A stretch of DNA of 41,235 nt from Streptomyces sp. MA5143a (lineage in GTDB: Bacteria > Actinomycetota > Actinomycetes > Streptomycetales > Streptomycetaceae), in NCBI RefSeq assembly GCF_900290235.1, contig NZ_OLMK01000045.1, forward strand, positions 1 through 41,235, written 5' to 3'. A model generated the notes under the pieces. That model was given only the letters and a program-made list of their open reading frames with translations, had not been told where the DNA came from and did not search any database. This document shows positions 7,332 through 16,089 of this stretch, piece by piece. The translations under genes and the position numbers were made by a program. How positions within the stretch are numbered: the stretch's first letter is position 1; each line of letters begins with the position of its first letter.

Positions 7332-9547
7332 TTGTCGGCGTCGTCCTTCTTCTCGTCCGAGCCCTCTTCGCCCTCGATCACGGGGATGAGGGAGAGCTTG
7401 CCGCGGGAGTCGATCTCGGCGATCTCGACCTGGACCTTGGCGCCCACACCGAGGACGTCCTCGACGTTCTCCACGCGCTTGCCGCCGGCGAGCTTGCGGA
7501 TCTGCGAGATGTGCAGCAGACCGTCCTTGCCCGGGAGCAGCGACACGAACGCGCCGAAGGTCGTCGTCTTCACGACGGTGCCCAGGTAGCGCTCGCCGAC
7601 CTCCGGCATGGTCGGGTTGGCGATGCCGTTGATCGTGGCGCGGGCGGCCTCGGCGGCCGGGCCGTCGGCGGCACCGATGTAGATGGTGCCGTCGTCCTCG
7701 ATCGTGATCTCGGCGCCGGTGTCCTCCTGGATCTGGTTGATCATCTTGCCCTTGGGGCCGATGACCTCGCCGATCTTGTCCACGGGGATCTTGACGGTGA
7801 TGATCCGCGGGGCGTTGGGGGACATCTCGTCCGGGGTGTCGATCGCTTCCATCATCACGTCGAGGATGTGGAGGCGGGCGTCACGGGCCTGCTTGAGGGC
7901 GGCGGCCAGGACGGAGGCCGGGATGCCGTCCAGCTTGGTGTCGAGCTGGAGGGCGGTGACGAACTCCTTGGTGCCGGCGACCTTGAAGTCCATGTCGCCG
8001 AAGGCGTCCTCCGCACCGAGGATGTCGGTGAGGGTGACGTAGTGCGTCTCGCCGTCGATCTCCTGGGAGATCAGGCCCATGGCGATACCGGCGACGGGGG
8101 CCTTCAGCGGCACACCGGCGTTCAGCAGCGACATGGTGGAGGCGCAGACCGAGCCCATGGAGGTCGAGCCGTTCGAGCTGAGCGCCTCGGAGACCTGGCG
8201 GATCGCGTAGGGGAACTCCTCGCGCGTCGGCAGGACCGGGACGAGGGCGCGCTCGGCGAGGGCGCCGTGGCCGATCTCGCGGCGCTTCGGGGAGCCGACG
8301 CGGCCCGTCTCGCCGGTGGAGTACGGCGGGAAGTTGTAGTTGTGCATGTAGCGCTTGCGCGTCACCGGCGACAGGGTGTCGAGCTGCTGCTCCATGCGGA
8401 GCATGTTGAGGGTGGTGACGCCCAGGATCTGGGTCTCGCCACGCTCGAACACGGCGGAGCCGTGCACACGCGGGATGGCCTCGACCTCGGCGGCGAGCGT
8501 ACGGATGTCCGTGACGCCACGGCCGTCGATGCGCTTCTTCTCCTTGATGACGCGCTCACGGACCAGGGACTTGGTCAGCGAGCGGTACGCGGCGGAGATC
8601 TCCTTCTCGCGGCCCTCGAACTGCGGGAGCAGCTTCTCGGCGGCGAGCGCCTTGACGCGGTCCAGCTCGGACTCGCGCTCCTGCTTGCCGGCGATGGTGA
8701 GCGCCTGGGCGAGCTCGTCCCTGACGGCGGCCGTGAGGGCCTCCAGGACGTCGTCCTGGTAGTCGAGGAAGATCGGGAACTCGCCGGTGGGCTTGGCGGC
8801 CTTCGACGCGAGGTCGGACTGGGCCTTGCAGAGGACCTTGATGAAGGGCTTCGCGGCGTCCAGACCGGCGGCGACGACCTCCTCGGTCGGCGCCTCGGCG
8901 CCGCCCTTGACCAGCTGGATGGTCTTCTCGGTGGCCTCGGCCTCGACCATCATGATCGCGACGTCGCCGTCCTCCAGGGTGCGGCCCGCGACGACCATGT
9001 CGAAGACGGCGTCCTCGAGCTCGGAGTGCGTCGGGAAGGCCACCCACTGGCCGTTGATCAGCGCGACGCGGACGCCGCCGATCGGGCCGGAGAAGGGCAG
9101 ACCGGCCAGCTGCGTGGACGCGGAGGCGGCGTTGATCGCCACGACGTCGTACAGGTGGTCGGGGTTGAGCGCCATGATCGTGGCGACGACCTGGATCTCG
9201 TTGCGCAGGCCCTTCTTGAAGGACGGGCGCAGCGGGCGGTCGATGAGGCGGCAGGTGAGGATGGCGTCCTCGGAGGGACGGCCCTCGCGGCGGAAGAAGC
9301 TGCCGGGGATCTTGCCGGCGGCGTACATCCGCTCCTCGACGTCCACCGTGAGGGGGAAGAAGTCGAGCTGGTCCTTGGGGTTCTTGGAGGCGGTGGTGGC
9401 CGACAGCACCATGGTGTCGTCGTCCAGGTACGCCACGGCGGAGCCGGCGGCCTGCTTGGCCAGGCGGCCCGTCTCGAAGCGGATGGTGCGGGTGCCGAAG
9501 GAACCGTTGTCGATGACGGCTTCGGCGTAGTGGGTCTCGTTCTCCAC
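7328..9547 (-). CDS. pnp: Polyribonucleotide nucleotidyltransferase (PNPase)
   Basis: PNPase degrades RNA 3'-5' by phosphorolysis and, in Streptomyces, also adds 3' tails. The 739-aa protein has two RNase PH domains joined by a helical linker, a KH domain with the loop GEVIGPKGK, and a C-terminal S1 domain (GERYLGTVVKTTTFGAFVSL). The GTG at 9545-9547 was chosen because it has GGAGAGA just upstream and gives the N-terminus MENETHYAEAV that I remember for Streptomyces. The frame is open to 9760, but that extension looks like untranslated leader. rpsO lies upstream with a strong hairpin between, the classical rpsO-pnp arrangement. Confidence 0.97.
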   Translation of the reverse strand: MENETHYAEAVIDNGSFGTRTIRFETGRLAKQAAGSAVAYLDDDTMVLSATTASKNPKDQLDFFPLTVDVEERMYAAGKIPGSFFRREGRPSEDAILTCRLIDRPLRPSFKKGLRNEIQVVATIMALNPDHLYDVVAINAASASTQLAGLPFSGPIGGVRVALINGQWVAFPTHSELEDAVFDMVVAGRTLEDGDVAIMMVEAEATEKTIQLVKGGAEAPTEEVVAAGLDAAKPFIKVLCKAQSDLASKAAKPTGEFPIFLDYQDDVLEALTAAVRDELAQALTIAGKQERESELDRVKALAAEKLLPQFEGREKEISAAYRSLTKSLVRERVIKEKKRIDGRGVTDIRTLAAEVEAIPRVHGSAVFERGETQILGVTTLNMLRMEQQLDTLSPVTRKRYMHNYNFPPYSTGETGRVGSPKRREIGHGALAERALVPVLPTREEFPYAIRQVSEALSSNGSTSMGSVCASTMSLLNAGVPLKAPVAGIAMGLISQEIDGETHYVTLTDILGAEDAFGDMDFKVAGTKEFVTALQLDTKLDGIPASVLAAALKQARDARLHILDVMMEAIDTPDEMSPNAPRIITVKIPVDKIGEVIGPKGKMINQIQEDTGAEITIEDDGTIYIGAADGPAAEAARATINGIANPTMPEVGERYLGTVVKTTTFGAFVSLLPGKDGLLHISQIRKLAGGKRVENVEDVLGVGAKVQVEIAEIDSRGKLSLIPVIEGEEGSDEKKDDADK

Positions 9548-9905
9548 TAGCGATCTCTCCGTTACTTTGTCGTCTTTTGTCCCGCGCTGTCCGTGTGACA
9601 GGGGGACGGTGGCGGAGAAGCGCTCCGTGCGGTGCGGGCCGGTCTTCGATCGAAGCACCCGGGGTTCGCTGCCCCGGGGGCCACTACCGAGGACCGGCGG
9701 CGGCGTGGTGCGCTTCTCCTCGTTCGGTCGCGTGCGGTCACCCGTCCCGGGTGTCCTCACGCTGTGTCGTACATATGGCGTTGTGCTACCACACTACAAA
9801 GGGGCGGTGACACTCCGCACGTTTCCATACGTAGGGCAAGGGCCCGTACGTACGGCAAAGGGAGCGGCCCCCGATCGTTTCGGGAACCGCTCCCTTCACG
9901 GCGTC
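9548..9905 (-). promoter_or_regulatory. rpsO-pnp intergenic region with pnp leader
   Basis: This 358-base gap holds no convincing gene. Besides the hairpin at 9858-9896 it has a second stem, CCCGGGG (9658-9664) with CCCCGGG (9672-9678). A weak minus-strand promoter candidate reads TTGTAG (9799-9794) and TATGTA (9775-9770), 18 bases apart. It would give pnp its own transcript in addition to read-through from rpsO. The promoter is only a pattern match. Confidence 0.4.
9858..9896 (-). terminator. rpsO-pnp intergenic hairpin
   Basis: AAGGGAGCGG (9858-9867) pairs with CCGCTCCCTT (9887-9896), and the loop can form a further short CCCGA/TCGGG stem. It lies 10 bases past the rpsO stop. The equivalent hairpin in E. 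coli and Streptomyces is known as an RNase III target that links rpsO processing to pnp expression. Here it could act as terminator, processing site or both. Confidence 0.75.
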
Positions 9906-10193
9906 CTACTTGGCGCCGGCCGCACCGCGGCGGATGCCGAGGCGGTCGACCAGCGTACGGAAGCGCTGGATGTCCTTCTTGGCCAGGTACTGCAGCAGAC
10001 GGCGGCGCTGACCGACCAGGATCAGCAGACCACGACGGGAGTGGTGGTCGTGCTTGTGGGTCTTGAGGTGCTCGGTCAGGTCCGAGATACGGCGCGAGAG
10101 CATCGCGACCTGGACCTCGGGGGAGCCGGTGTCGCCCTCCTTGGTACCGAACTCGGCGATGATCTGCTTCTTCGTAGCGGCGTCGAGCGACAC
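9906..10193 (-). CDS. rpsO: 30S ribosomal protein S15
   Basis: S15 binds the central domain of 16S rRNA early in 30S assembly. The 95-aa product has the normal family length and the conserved core GDTGSPEVQVAMLSRRI, LKTHKHDHHSRRGL and GQRRRLLQYL. The GTG at 10191-10193 has a strong AAGGAG ribosome-binding site 7 bases upstream. The frame is open far upstream only because it crosses eccD out of frame. A two-stem structure directly upstream may be an autoregulatory S15 leader. Confidence 0.97.
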   Translation of the reverse strand: MSLDAATKKQIIAEFGTKEGDTGSPEVQVAMLSRRISDLTEHLKTHKHDHHSRRGLLILVGQRRRLLQYLAKKDIQRFRTLVDRLGIRRGAAGAK

Positions 10194-10221
10194 GCGATAC
10201 TCCTTCTGAGTCTCTTCGATG

Positions 10222-10273
10222 CCACCGAGCGCCCCTGGTCTTCGTCTCAGGGGGACTTCTGTGACTCGGGTGG
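10222..10273 (-). promoter_or_regulatory. Candidate S15 leader (autoregulatory RNA) before rpsO
   Basis: CCACCGAG (10222-10229) pairs with CTCGGGTGG (10265-10273) with one bulge. Inside this, CCCCTG (10232-10237) pairs with CAGGGG (10248-10253). In the minus-strand RNA the structure ends about 28 bases before the rpsO GTG. Ribosomal protein S15 is known to repress its own mRNA through different leader folds in different phyla, including an actinobacterial type. I cannot confirm that this matches the described consensus. Confidence 0.5.
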
Positions 10274-10362
10274 CGGGATCCGTCGGCGCTGCCTCGCGGG
10301 GTCCCTGGAGGGAGTCCGCGGGGTGCGTACACAGACGGCCGTCACACAGCGTACCAGCACGC

Positions 10363-10375
10363 CAGGACGGTCCTG
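10363..10375. other. 13-base palindrome downstream of eccD
   Basis: CAGGAC-G-GTCCTG is a perfect palindrome 31 bases past the eccD stop, followed on the eccD-distal side by rpsO leader sequence. It could be part of a weak eccD terminator or an operator for rpsO. Confidence 0.3.
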
Positions 10376-10405
10376 CCCGGGGCCCGGTCGATGCGGGGTG
10401 CGCGG

Positions 10406-11875
10406 TCAGCCGGTCAGTGACCGGACCTGGGTGAGGACGCCCAGCACCGCCAGGCACAGCGGGATCAGGGTGAGCAGCACGAACGCCTCGGCGATGTCGA
10501 GGAGGCGGCCCCAGAAGGGGGAGAGGCCCTTCTGGGGGACGATCAGGCCGATCGCGGTGAGCAGCGCGGCTCCGGCTGTGATGGCGGCCGTGAGCCAGAT
10601 GGTGCGCAGGTCCAGGGCGCCCCGGTCGGCGTGGAGCGTGAACTCCGTCAGGGCCTCGGCCGGCGGGTTGAGCGCGAGGCCGACCAGCAGGAGGGCGAGG
10701 GCCGCGACACCGGCGACGAGGGCGCACACCACCTGCGAGGTGTAGCGGAACAGGCGGGCGCGGATCAGCATGGCGAGCCCGGCGGCGAGGCCGAGCAACC
10801 GGCCCCACAGGTCGTCCGCGAAGCCGAGGACGGCGGTGGAGGCGACCACCACGGCGGAGGTGCCGCCGACGAGGCCCAGCAGCATCTCGTGGCCGCGCCG
10901 GGCCTGGGCGGCGATCCGCTCGGCGTCCAGGGGCTCGGTGTCCGGGCTCTGGGCGGGGTCGAGGTCGAAGTCCTCGTACGCGGCGGAGCGCGGGGAGGCG
11001 TAGCCGATCGGCAACCGGGCGAAGCGGGCCGACAGGCCGGGGAGGAAGGCGACCAGGCCGATGGCGACCGGGGCGCACACCGCGGCGGTGTCGGTCGCGG
11101 AGGCGTCGGCGAGGATCGCCACGAACGTGGCCACGGCACCGACCGCCGCCGCGAAGGTGGTGGCCACGAAGGCCGCGTCCCCACTGGGGGTGAGCGCGAC
11201 CAGGGCGACGGAGGCGACCAGCACCGCCACGCAGCCCAGCATGAACTGCAGCTTGCCCGGCCCCTGTCCGGCCGTCGGGTCGATGATTCCCGAGCCCGCG
11301 AGGAAGAGCAGGGGCAGGGAGGCCGGCCCGATGGCCACAGCGGCCACCCGGTCGGCGTACACACGGGCGCGCACGGCCGCGTACGCGCTCAGGAGTACGC
11401 CGAGGCCGCCCGCGAGGATCCCGGGCAGGCCGTTCATGTCGTGGCGGACCGGGTCGGCGTACCAGAGCACGAAGGCGGCGAGCAGCAGGAGCAGGGCGCC
11501 GCCGATCAGTCCGGCCACGCGCAGCAGGTCGTCGCTCCACAGGTGACGGTCGCGGACCACCGCGGAGGCGACCGCGTCGGAGACGTCGTCGTGGACGGCC
11601 GGGGGCAGCGACTCGGCGAAGGGGCGCAGGCTCAACACCTCGCCGTCGAGCACGCGTTCGTCGGCGAGCGAGCGGGCGCCGTCGATGGTGGTGCCGTCGC
11701 GGCGCACCAGGTGGTAGCCCGTCGGAGTGCCCACGGGCTGGGTCTGGCGCGTCAGGCGCAGGATCTCCGGATAGATGTCCGCGATGGTGATGTCCACCGG
11801 GAGGGCGACGTCGATGCGGCTGTCGGGTGCCACGACAGTGACTCGGCAGAACCCGGTCGTCGCGGTCGTACTCAC
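10406..11875 (-). CDS. eccD: Type VII secretion integral membrane protein EccD
   Basis: EccD is the multi-spanning membrane component of the ESX secretion complex. The 489-aa protein begins with a ubiquitin-like domain (about 10-85, related to YukD), then about 11 hydrophobic helices from residue 113 to the end, interrupted by a cytoplasmic loop near 295-330 (SAAYEDFDLDPAQSPDTEPL). Start and size fit the family. The start is GTG at 11873-11875. It is divergent from eccC across 163 bases containing two palindromes and runs towards rpsO. Having eccD divergent from eccC, rather than in one operon, implies separate promoters for two machine parts. Confidence 0.93.
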   Translation of the reverse strand: MSTTATTGFCRVTVVAPDSRIDVALPVDITIADIYPEILRLTRQTQPVGTPTGYHLVRRDGTTIDGARSLADERVLDGEVLSLRPFAESLPPAVHDDVSDAVASAVVRDRHLWSDDLLRVAGLIGGALLLLLAAFVLWYADPVRHDMNGLPGILAGGLGVLLSAYAAVRARVYADRVAAVAIGPASLPLLFLAGSGIIDPTAGQGPGKLQFMLGCVAVLVASVALVALTPSGDAAFVATTFAAAVGAVATFVAILADASATDTAAVCAPVAIGLVAFLPGLSARFARLPIGYASPRSAAYEDFDLDPAQSPDTEPLDAERIAAQARRGHEMLLGLVGGTSAVVVASTAVLGFADDLWGRLLGLAAGLAMLIRARLFRYTSQVVCALVAGVAALALLLVGLALNPPAEALTEFTLHADRGALDLRTIWLTAAITAGAALLTAIGLIVPQKGLSPFWGRLLDIAEAFVLLTLIPLCLAVLGVLTQVRSLTG

Positions 11876-11921
11876 CTTTACTGACCCCCTGCTTCGCGGA
11901 TGCGTACGATGCGGGCGTCAC

Positions 11922-11933
11922 CCTACCGGTAGG
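11922..11933. promoter_or_regulatory. Palindrome CCTACCGGTAGG in eccD/eccC promoter region
   Basis: A perfect 12-base palindrome lies 47 bases before the eccD start. Half of it recurs as GTGCCGGTAGG at 11993-12003, ahead of eccC. These could be sites for one regulator acting on both divergent genes. Confidence 0.4.
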
Positions 11934-11973
11934 TGCCGTCAGTGGTGACAAGTAGGATCCCCGCCTAGCGGAG

Positions 11974-11986
11974 GGTGACCGTCACC
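11974..11986. promoter_or_regulatory. Palindrome GGTGAC-C-GTCACC in eccD/eccC promoter region
   Basis: A perfect 13-base palindrome lies midway between the divergent eccD and eccC starts, and a further TGGTGAC half-site lies at 11943-11949. It has the form of a dimeric regulator operator. No regulator gene is nearby to assign it to. Confidence 0.45.
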
Positions 11987-12038
11987 ACGGGGGTGCCGGT
12001 AGGAAACTGCTCGGCCGCATAGGGGGATTGACTCACCG

Positions 12039-15000
12039 GTGAGCCAGATCGTCATCAAGCGCCCACCGCGTACCCTGCCGCCCGAGGTGCCCTGCGACGA
12101 GCTGCGCCTGGAGGCTCCTCCCGAGCTGCCGCGGGGTCAGCAGGAGGGCATGCTGATGCAGATCCTGCCGACGCTCGGCATGGGCTCGTCGGTGGTGTTC
12201 TACTTCGCCTCCCCCAACGCCCATCCGTTCATGCGGATCATGGGTGTGGTGATGCTCGTGTCGACGGCCGCGATGGTGATCGCGCAGATCGTCCGGCACC
12301 GTCGCGGTACGCAGGGGCAAATGGCCGATGTCCGTCGGGACTATCTCAAATATCTCGCGCAGACCCGGCGTACGGTGCGCAGGACCGGCTTGAAGCAGCG
12401 TGACGCCCAGCTGTATCTGCACCCTTCTCCCGAGCAGTTGTGGTCGGTGGTCGCCGAGGGCAGCCGGGTGTGGGAGCGCCGGGTCGGGGACGCGGACTTC
12501 GGGCAGGCGCGGATCGGTCTGGGACCGCAGCAGTTGGCCTCTCCTCTGGTGGCTCCCGAGACCGCGCCCGTGGACGAACTCGAACCCCTGTGCGCGGGCG
12601 CCATGCAGCGGTTTCTCGCCGTGCACGGCCAGTTGGACGGGTTGCCGGTCGCGGTGTCGATGCGGGCGTTCTACCACGTGACGGTGTCCGGGGAGCCGGA
12701 GTGCGCCCAGGCCGCGGCGCGCGCGCTGGTCGCCCAGCTCACCACCCTGCACTCCCCCGACGATCTGTTGTTGGCCGTGGTCGCCGCGCCGAGCGCGGTC
12801 GGCCGCTGGGACTGGACCAAGTGGCTGCCGCACAGCCAGTTGGCCGGGCAGTTCGACGGCGCGGGCACCCGGCGGTTGTTCGGTGACGACCTCGGTGAGC
12901 TGGAACAGCTGCTCGCGGCCCGCCTCGAAGGCCGCCCGCGGTTCAGCCGGGACGGCCAGCCGGTCCTGGACCAGCCGCACATCGTCGTCGTCCTCGACGG
13001 CGGGATCGTGCCCCCGACCTCCGCTTTCGCCGCCGCCGAGGGCCTGCAGGGCGTCACGATCATCGAGGTGGTCCCCGGCGAACTCGACCAGCCCCGGGGC
13101 GGTCTCTCCATCGTCGTACGACCGGACCGGCTGTGGCTGGACACGGGTGCCGAGGTCGCCTACGAGGGCACTCCCGACGGGCTGTCCCTGCCCGCCGCCG
13201 AGGCGCTCGCCCGGCAGCTGGCCCCCCTGCGGATGGGTGGCGGGAACGACGACGAGCCGCTGCTCGCCAACCTGGACTTCACCGATCTGCTGAGCCTCGG
13301 TGACGCCGCCTCCGTGGACGTCACCCGCGCCTGGCGGCCGCGGTCGACACCGGAGCGCCTGCGGGTGCCCATCGGTGTCGGCGAGGACGGCCGGCCCGTG
13401 ATGCTGGACCTCAAGGAGGCCGCGCAGGACGGTATGGGTCCGCACGGTCTGTGTGTGGGCGCGACCGGCTCCGGCAAGTCGGAGCTGCTGCGCACGCTGG
13501 TCCTCGGCCTCGCCGTCACGCACTCCTCCGAGACGCTGAACTTCGTCCTCGCGGACTTCAAGGGCGGCGCCACCTTCGCCGGCATGTCGCAGATGCCGCA
13601 CGTCGCCGCCGTCATCACCAACCTCTCCGACGACCTGACCCTCGTCGACCGCATGGGCGACGCGATCCGCGGTGAACTCCAGCGGCGCCAGGAGCTGCTG
13701 CGCTCGGCGGGCAACTACGCCAACATCCACGACTACGAGAAGGCGCGGGCCGCGGGTGCTCCGCTGGAGCCGCTGGCCTCGCTCGTCCTCGTGATCGACG
13801 AGTTCAGCGAACTGCTCACGGCCAAGCCCGACTTCATCGACATGTTCATCCAGATCGGCCGCATCGGCCGCTCCCTGGGTGTGCATCTGCTGCTGGCCTC
13901 GCAGCGCCTGGAGGAGGGGCGTCTGCGCGGTCTGGACACGTATCTGTCGTACCGGATCGGTCTGCGGACGTTCTCAGCGGCGGAGTCGCGCGCGGCGCTG
14001 GGTGTTCCGGACGCCTACCACCTGCCGTCCGTGCCCGGTTCCGGATATCTGAAGTTCGGCACGGACGAGATGATCCGCTTCAAGGCGGCGTACGTGTCGG
14101 GTGCGTACCGCTCCGGTGATCCCGTGGTCTCCGGGGACCGGACGCCGATCGAGCGTCGTCCCGCGCTGTTCACGGCCGCGCAGGTGCCGGTGACGTACGC
14201 GGCTGCGGACCCGGCGGCGCAGACGCCGACCCCGGCGCGCCAGGAGGACGACGCCCTGGCGGACACCGTCCTCGACGTCATCGTGCAGCGGCTGGAGGGC
14301 CAGGGGGTGCCCGCCCACCAGGTGTGGCTGCCGCCGCTGGACCAGGCTCCGACGCTGGACCAGTTGCTGCCGCCGCTGGCCTCGACGGCCGATCGGGGTC
14401 TGCAGGCCGCCGAGTACGCCCGGCTGGGCGGGCTGACGGTCCCCCTCGGTCTGATCGACAAGCCGTTCGAGCAGAAGCGCGAGGTGCTCTACCGGGACTT
14501 CTCCGGCGCGGCCGGCCACATGATGGTCGTCGGCGGCCCGCAGTCCGGCAAGTCCACTCTGCTGCGCACGTTGATCGGCTCCTTCGCCGTGACCCACACG
14601 CCGCACGAGGTGCAGTTCTACTGCCTCGACTTCGGCGGTGGCGGCCTGTCGTCCCTGGCGGACCTGCCGCACGTCGGCGGGGTCGCCTCCCGGCTGGATC
14701 CCGAACGGGTCCGGCGTACGGTCGCGGAGGTCGCGGGCATCCTCAACCGCCGCGAGCAGTTCTTCCGCGCAGGCGGCATCGACTCCATCGGCACCTACCG
14801 GCGTCGGCGCGCGGCCGGTGAGCTGCCCGGCGAGGCCTGGGGCGACGTCTTCCTGGTCATCGACGGCTGGGGCAACTTCAAGGGCGACTACGAGGGCCTC
14901 GAAGGCATCGTGCACGACATCGCGGGCCGCGGCCTCGGCTACGGCATCCACGTCGTCCTCTCCGCCTCGCGCTACATGGAGGTGCGGTCCGCGCTCAAGG

Positions 15001-16001
15001 ACCAGATCCTCGGCCGACTGGAGCTGCGCCTGGGTGACGTCATGGACTCCGAGTTCGACCGCAGGGTCGCGGCGAACGTACCGGCGGGTGTGCCGGGCCG
15101 TGGCCAGGTGCCGGAGAAGCTGCACTTCATGACGGCGCTGCCTCGCATCGACTCCTCGTCGGACGCGGACGGCCTGTCGGACGCCACGGCTCAGCTGGTG
15201 CAGGCGGTCAAGGGCAACTGGCAGGGTCCCGCGGCGCCGACGGTCCGCCTGCTGCCCCGCAGGCTGCCGGCCGACCAGCTGCCCAAGGGCTTCGAGTTCC
15301 CGCAGCACGGCATCGCGATCGGCATCGACGAGGCGAACCTCGAGCCGGTCTTCGTCGACTTCGACACGGACCCCTTCTTCCTGGTCTTCGGGGACAGCGA
15401 GTCGGGCAAGACGAACCTGCTGCGTCTGATCGCGAAGCAGGTCGCCGAGCGCTACACGCCCGCGGAGGCCCGGATCGTCGTCGGCGACTACCGCAGGACG
15501 ATGCTGGAGGCGGTCTCCGAGGAACATTTGCTGGAGTACGCGCCGATGGCGTCCGCGATGAACGTCCACATGGACGCCATCCGGCAGTTCATGGAGATGC
15601 GCGCGCCGAAGCCCGACATCACACCGCAGCAGCTGCGTGACCGCAGCTGGTGGAACGGACCGCAGCTGTTCGTCATCGTCGACGACTACGAGCTGGTCGC
15701 CACCAACTCCGGGAACCCGCTGTCGGTCCTCGTCGAGCATCTGCCCTTCGCGCGTGACGTGGGCGTCAAGTTCATCATCGCCCGCAACGCGGCGGGGGCC
15801 TCGCGGTCCATGTACGAGTCGTTCATGCAGCGGGTGAAGGAGCTCGGCGCGCAGGGGCTCGTCCTGTCCGGCGACCCGATGGAGGGCGACATCCTCGGCA
15901 ACGTGCGGGCGCGGCCCATGCCTCCGGGGCGGGGCACGTTCGTGTCGCGGAAGCGCGGAGCCCCTCTTATCCAGGTGGGCTTGCTTCCGCAACGCCATTA
16001 G
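12039..16001 (+). CDS. eccC: Type VII secretion ATPase EccC (three FtsK/SpoIIIE domains)
   Basis: EccC is the motor of the ESX system and binds WXG100 substrates. The 1320-aa protein is full length in one chain (EccCa and EccCb fused). It has two N-terminal transmembrane helices within about 38-88 and three P-loop ATPase domains. Walker A motifs are GATGSGKS (474-481), GGPQSGKS (832-839) and GDSESGKT (1118-1125). The matching Walker B strands read LVLVIDEF, VFLVIDGW and LFVIVDDY, so only the first keeps the classical D-E pair. This fits the known model in which domain 1 hydrolyses ATP and the later domains bind substrate. The start is GTG with AGGGGG upstream. It heads the rightward row of accessory ESX genes. 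Confidence 0.97.
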   Translation: MSQIVIKRPPRTLPPEVPCDELRLEAPPELPRGQQEGMLMQILPTLGMGSSVVFYFASPNAHPFMRIMGVVMLVSTAAMVIAQIVRHRRGTQGQMADVRRDYLKYLAQTRRTVRRTGLKQRDAQLYLHPSPEQLWSVVAEGSRVWERRVGDADFGQARIGLGPQQLASPLVAPETAPVDELEPLCAGAMQRFLAVHGQLDGLPVAVSMRAFYHVTVSGEPECAQAAARALVAQLTTLHSPDDLLLAVVAAPSAVGRWDWTKWLPHSQLAGQFDGAGTRRLFGDDLGELEQLLAARLEGRPRFSRDGQPVLDQPHIVVVLDGGIVPPTSAFAAAEGLQGVTIIEVVPGELDQPRGGLSIVVRPDRLWLDTGAEVAYEGTPDGLSLPAAEALARQLAPLRMGGGNDDEPLLANLDFTDLLSLGDAASVDVTRAWRPRSTPERLRVPIGVGEDGRPVMLDLKEAAQDGMGPHGLCVGATGSGKSELLRTLVLGLAVTHSSETLNFVLADFKGGATFAGMSQMPHVAAVITNLSDDLTLVDRMGDAIRGELQRRQELLRSAGNYANIHDYEKARAAGAPLEPLASLVLVIDEFSELLTAKPDFIDMFIQIGRIGRSLGVHLLLASQRLEEGRLRGLDTYLSYRIGLRTFSAAESRAALGVPDAYHLPSVPGSGYLKFGTDEMIRFKAAYVSGAYRSGDPVVSGDRTPIERRPALFTAAQVPVTYAAADPAAQTPTPARQEDDALADTVLDVIVQRLEGQGVPAHQVWLPPLDQAPTLDQLLPPLASTADRGLQAAEYARLGGLTVPLGLIDKPFEQKREVLYRDFSGAAGHMMVVGGPQSGKSTLLRTLIGSFAVTHTPHEVQFYCLDFGGGGLSSLADLPHVGGVASRLDPERVRRTVAEVAGILNRREQFFRAGGIDSIGTYRRRRAAGELPGEAWGDVFLVIDGWGNFKGDYEGLEGIVHDIAGRGLGYGIHVVLSASRYMEVRSALKDQILGRLELRLGDVMDSEFDRRVAANVPAGVPGRGQVPEKLHFMTALPRIDSSSDADGLSDATAQLVQAVKGNWQGPAAPTVRLLPRRLPADQLPKGFEFPQHGIAIGIDEANLEPVFVDFDTDPFFLVFGDSESGKTNLLRLIAKQVAERYTPAEARIVVGDYRRTMLEAVSEEHLLEYAPMASAMNVHMDAIRQFMEMRAPKPDITPQQLRDRSWWNGPQLFVIVDDYELVATNSGNPLSVLVEHLPFARDVGVKFIIARNAAGASRSMYESFMQRVKELGAQGLVLSGDPMEGDILGNVRARPMPPGRGTFVSRKRGAPLIQVGLLPQRH

Positions 16002-16008
16002 AGTGGTG

Positions 16009-16027
16009 AACAGTGACCAACACTGTT
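16009..16027. other. Inverted repeat just after eccC
   Basis: AACAGTG (16009-16015) pairs with CACTGTT (16021-16027) around ACCAA, starting 8 bases past the eccC stop. It may weaken read-through from eccC into the export-candidate genes, or be an operator. There is no T-run. Confidence 0.4.
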
Positions 16028-16089
16028 GGGTGAAGCCTTGGTTGACGTGAGCGAACGGGGCGAACGGGGAGCACGGGGAGGCTGCTGAA

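Noticed and set aside
7511..9550. 679-codon plus-strand frame opposite pnp
   Set aside because: Antisense shadow of PNPase; Asp/Gly/Val-rich composition is typical of such frames.
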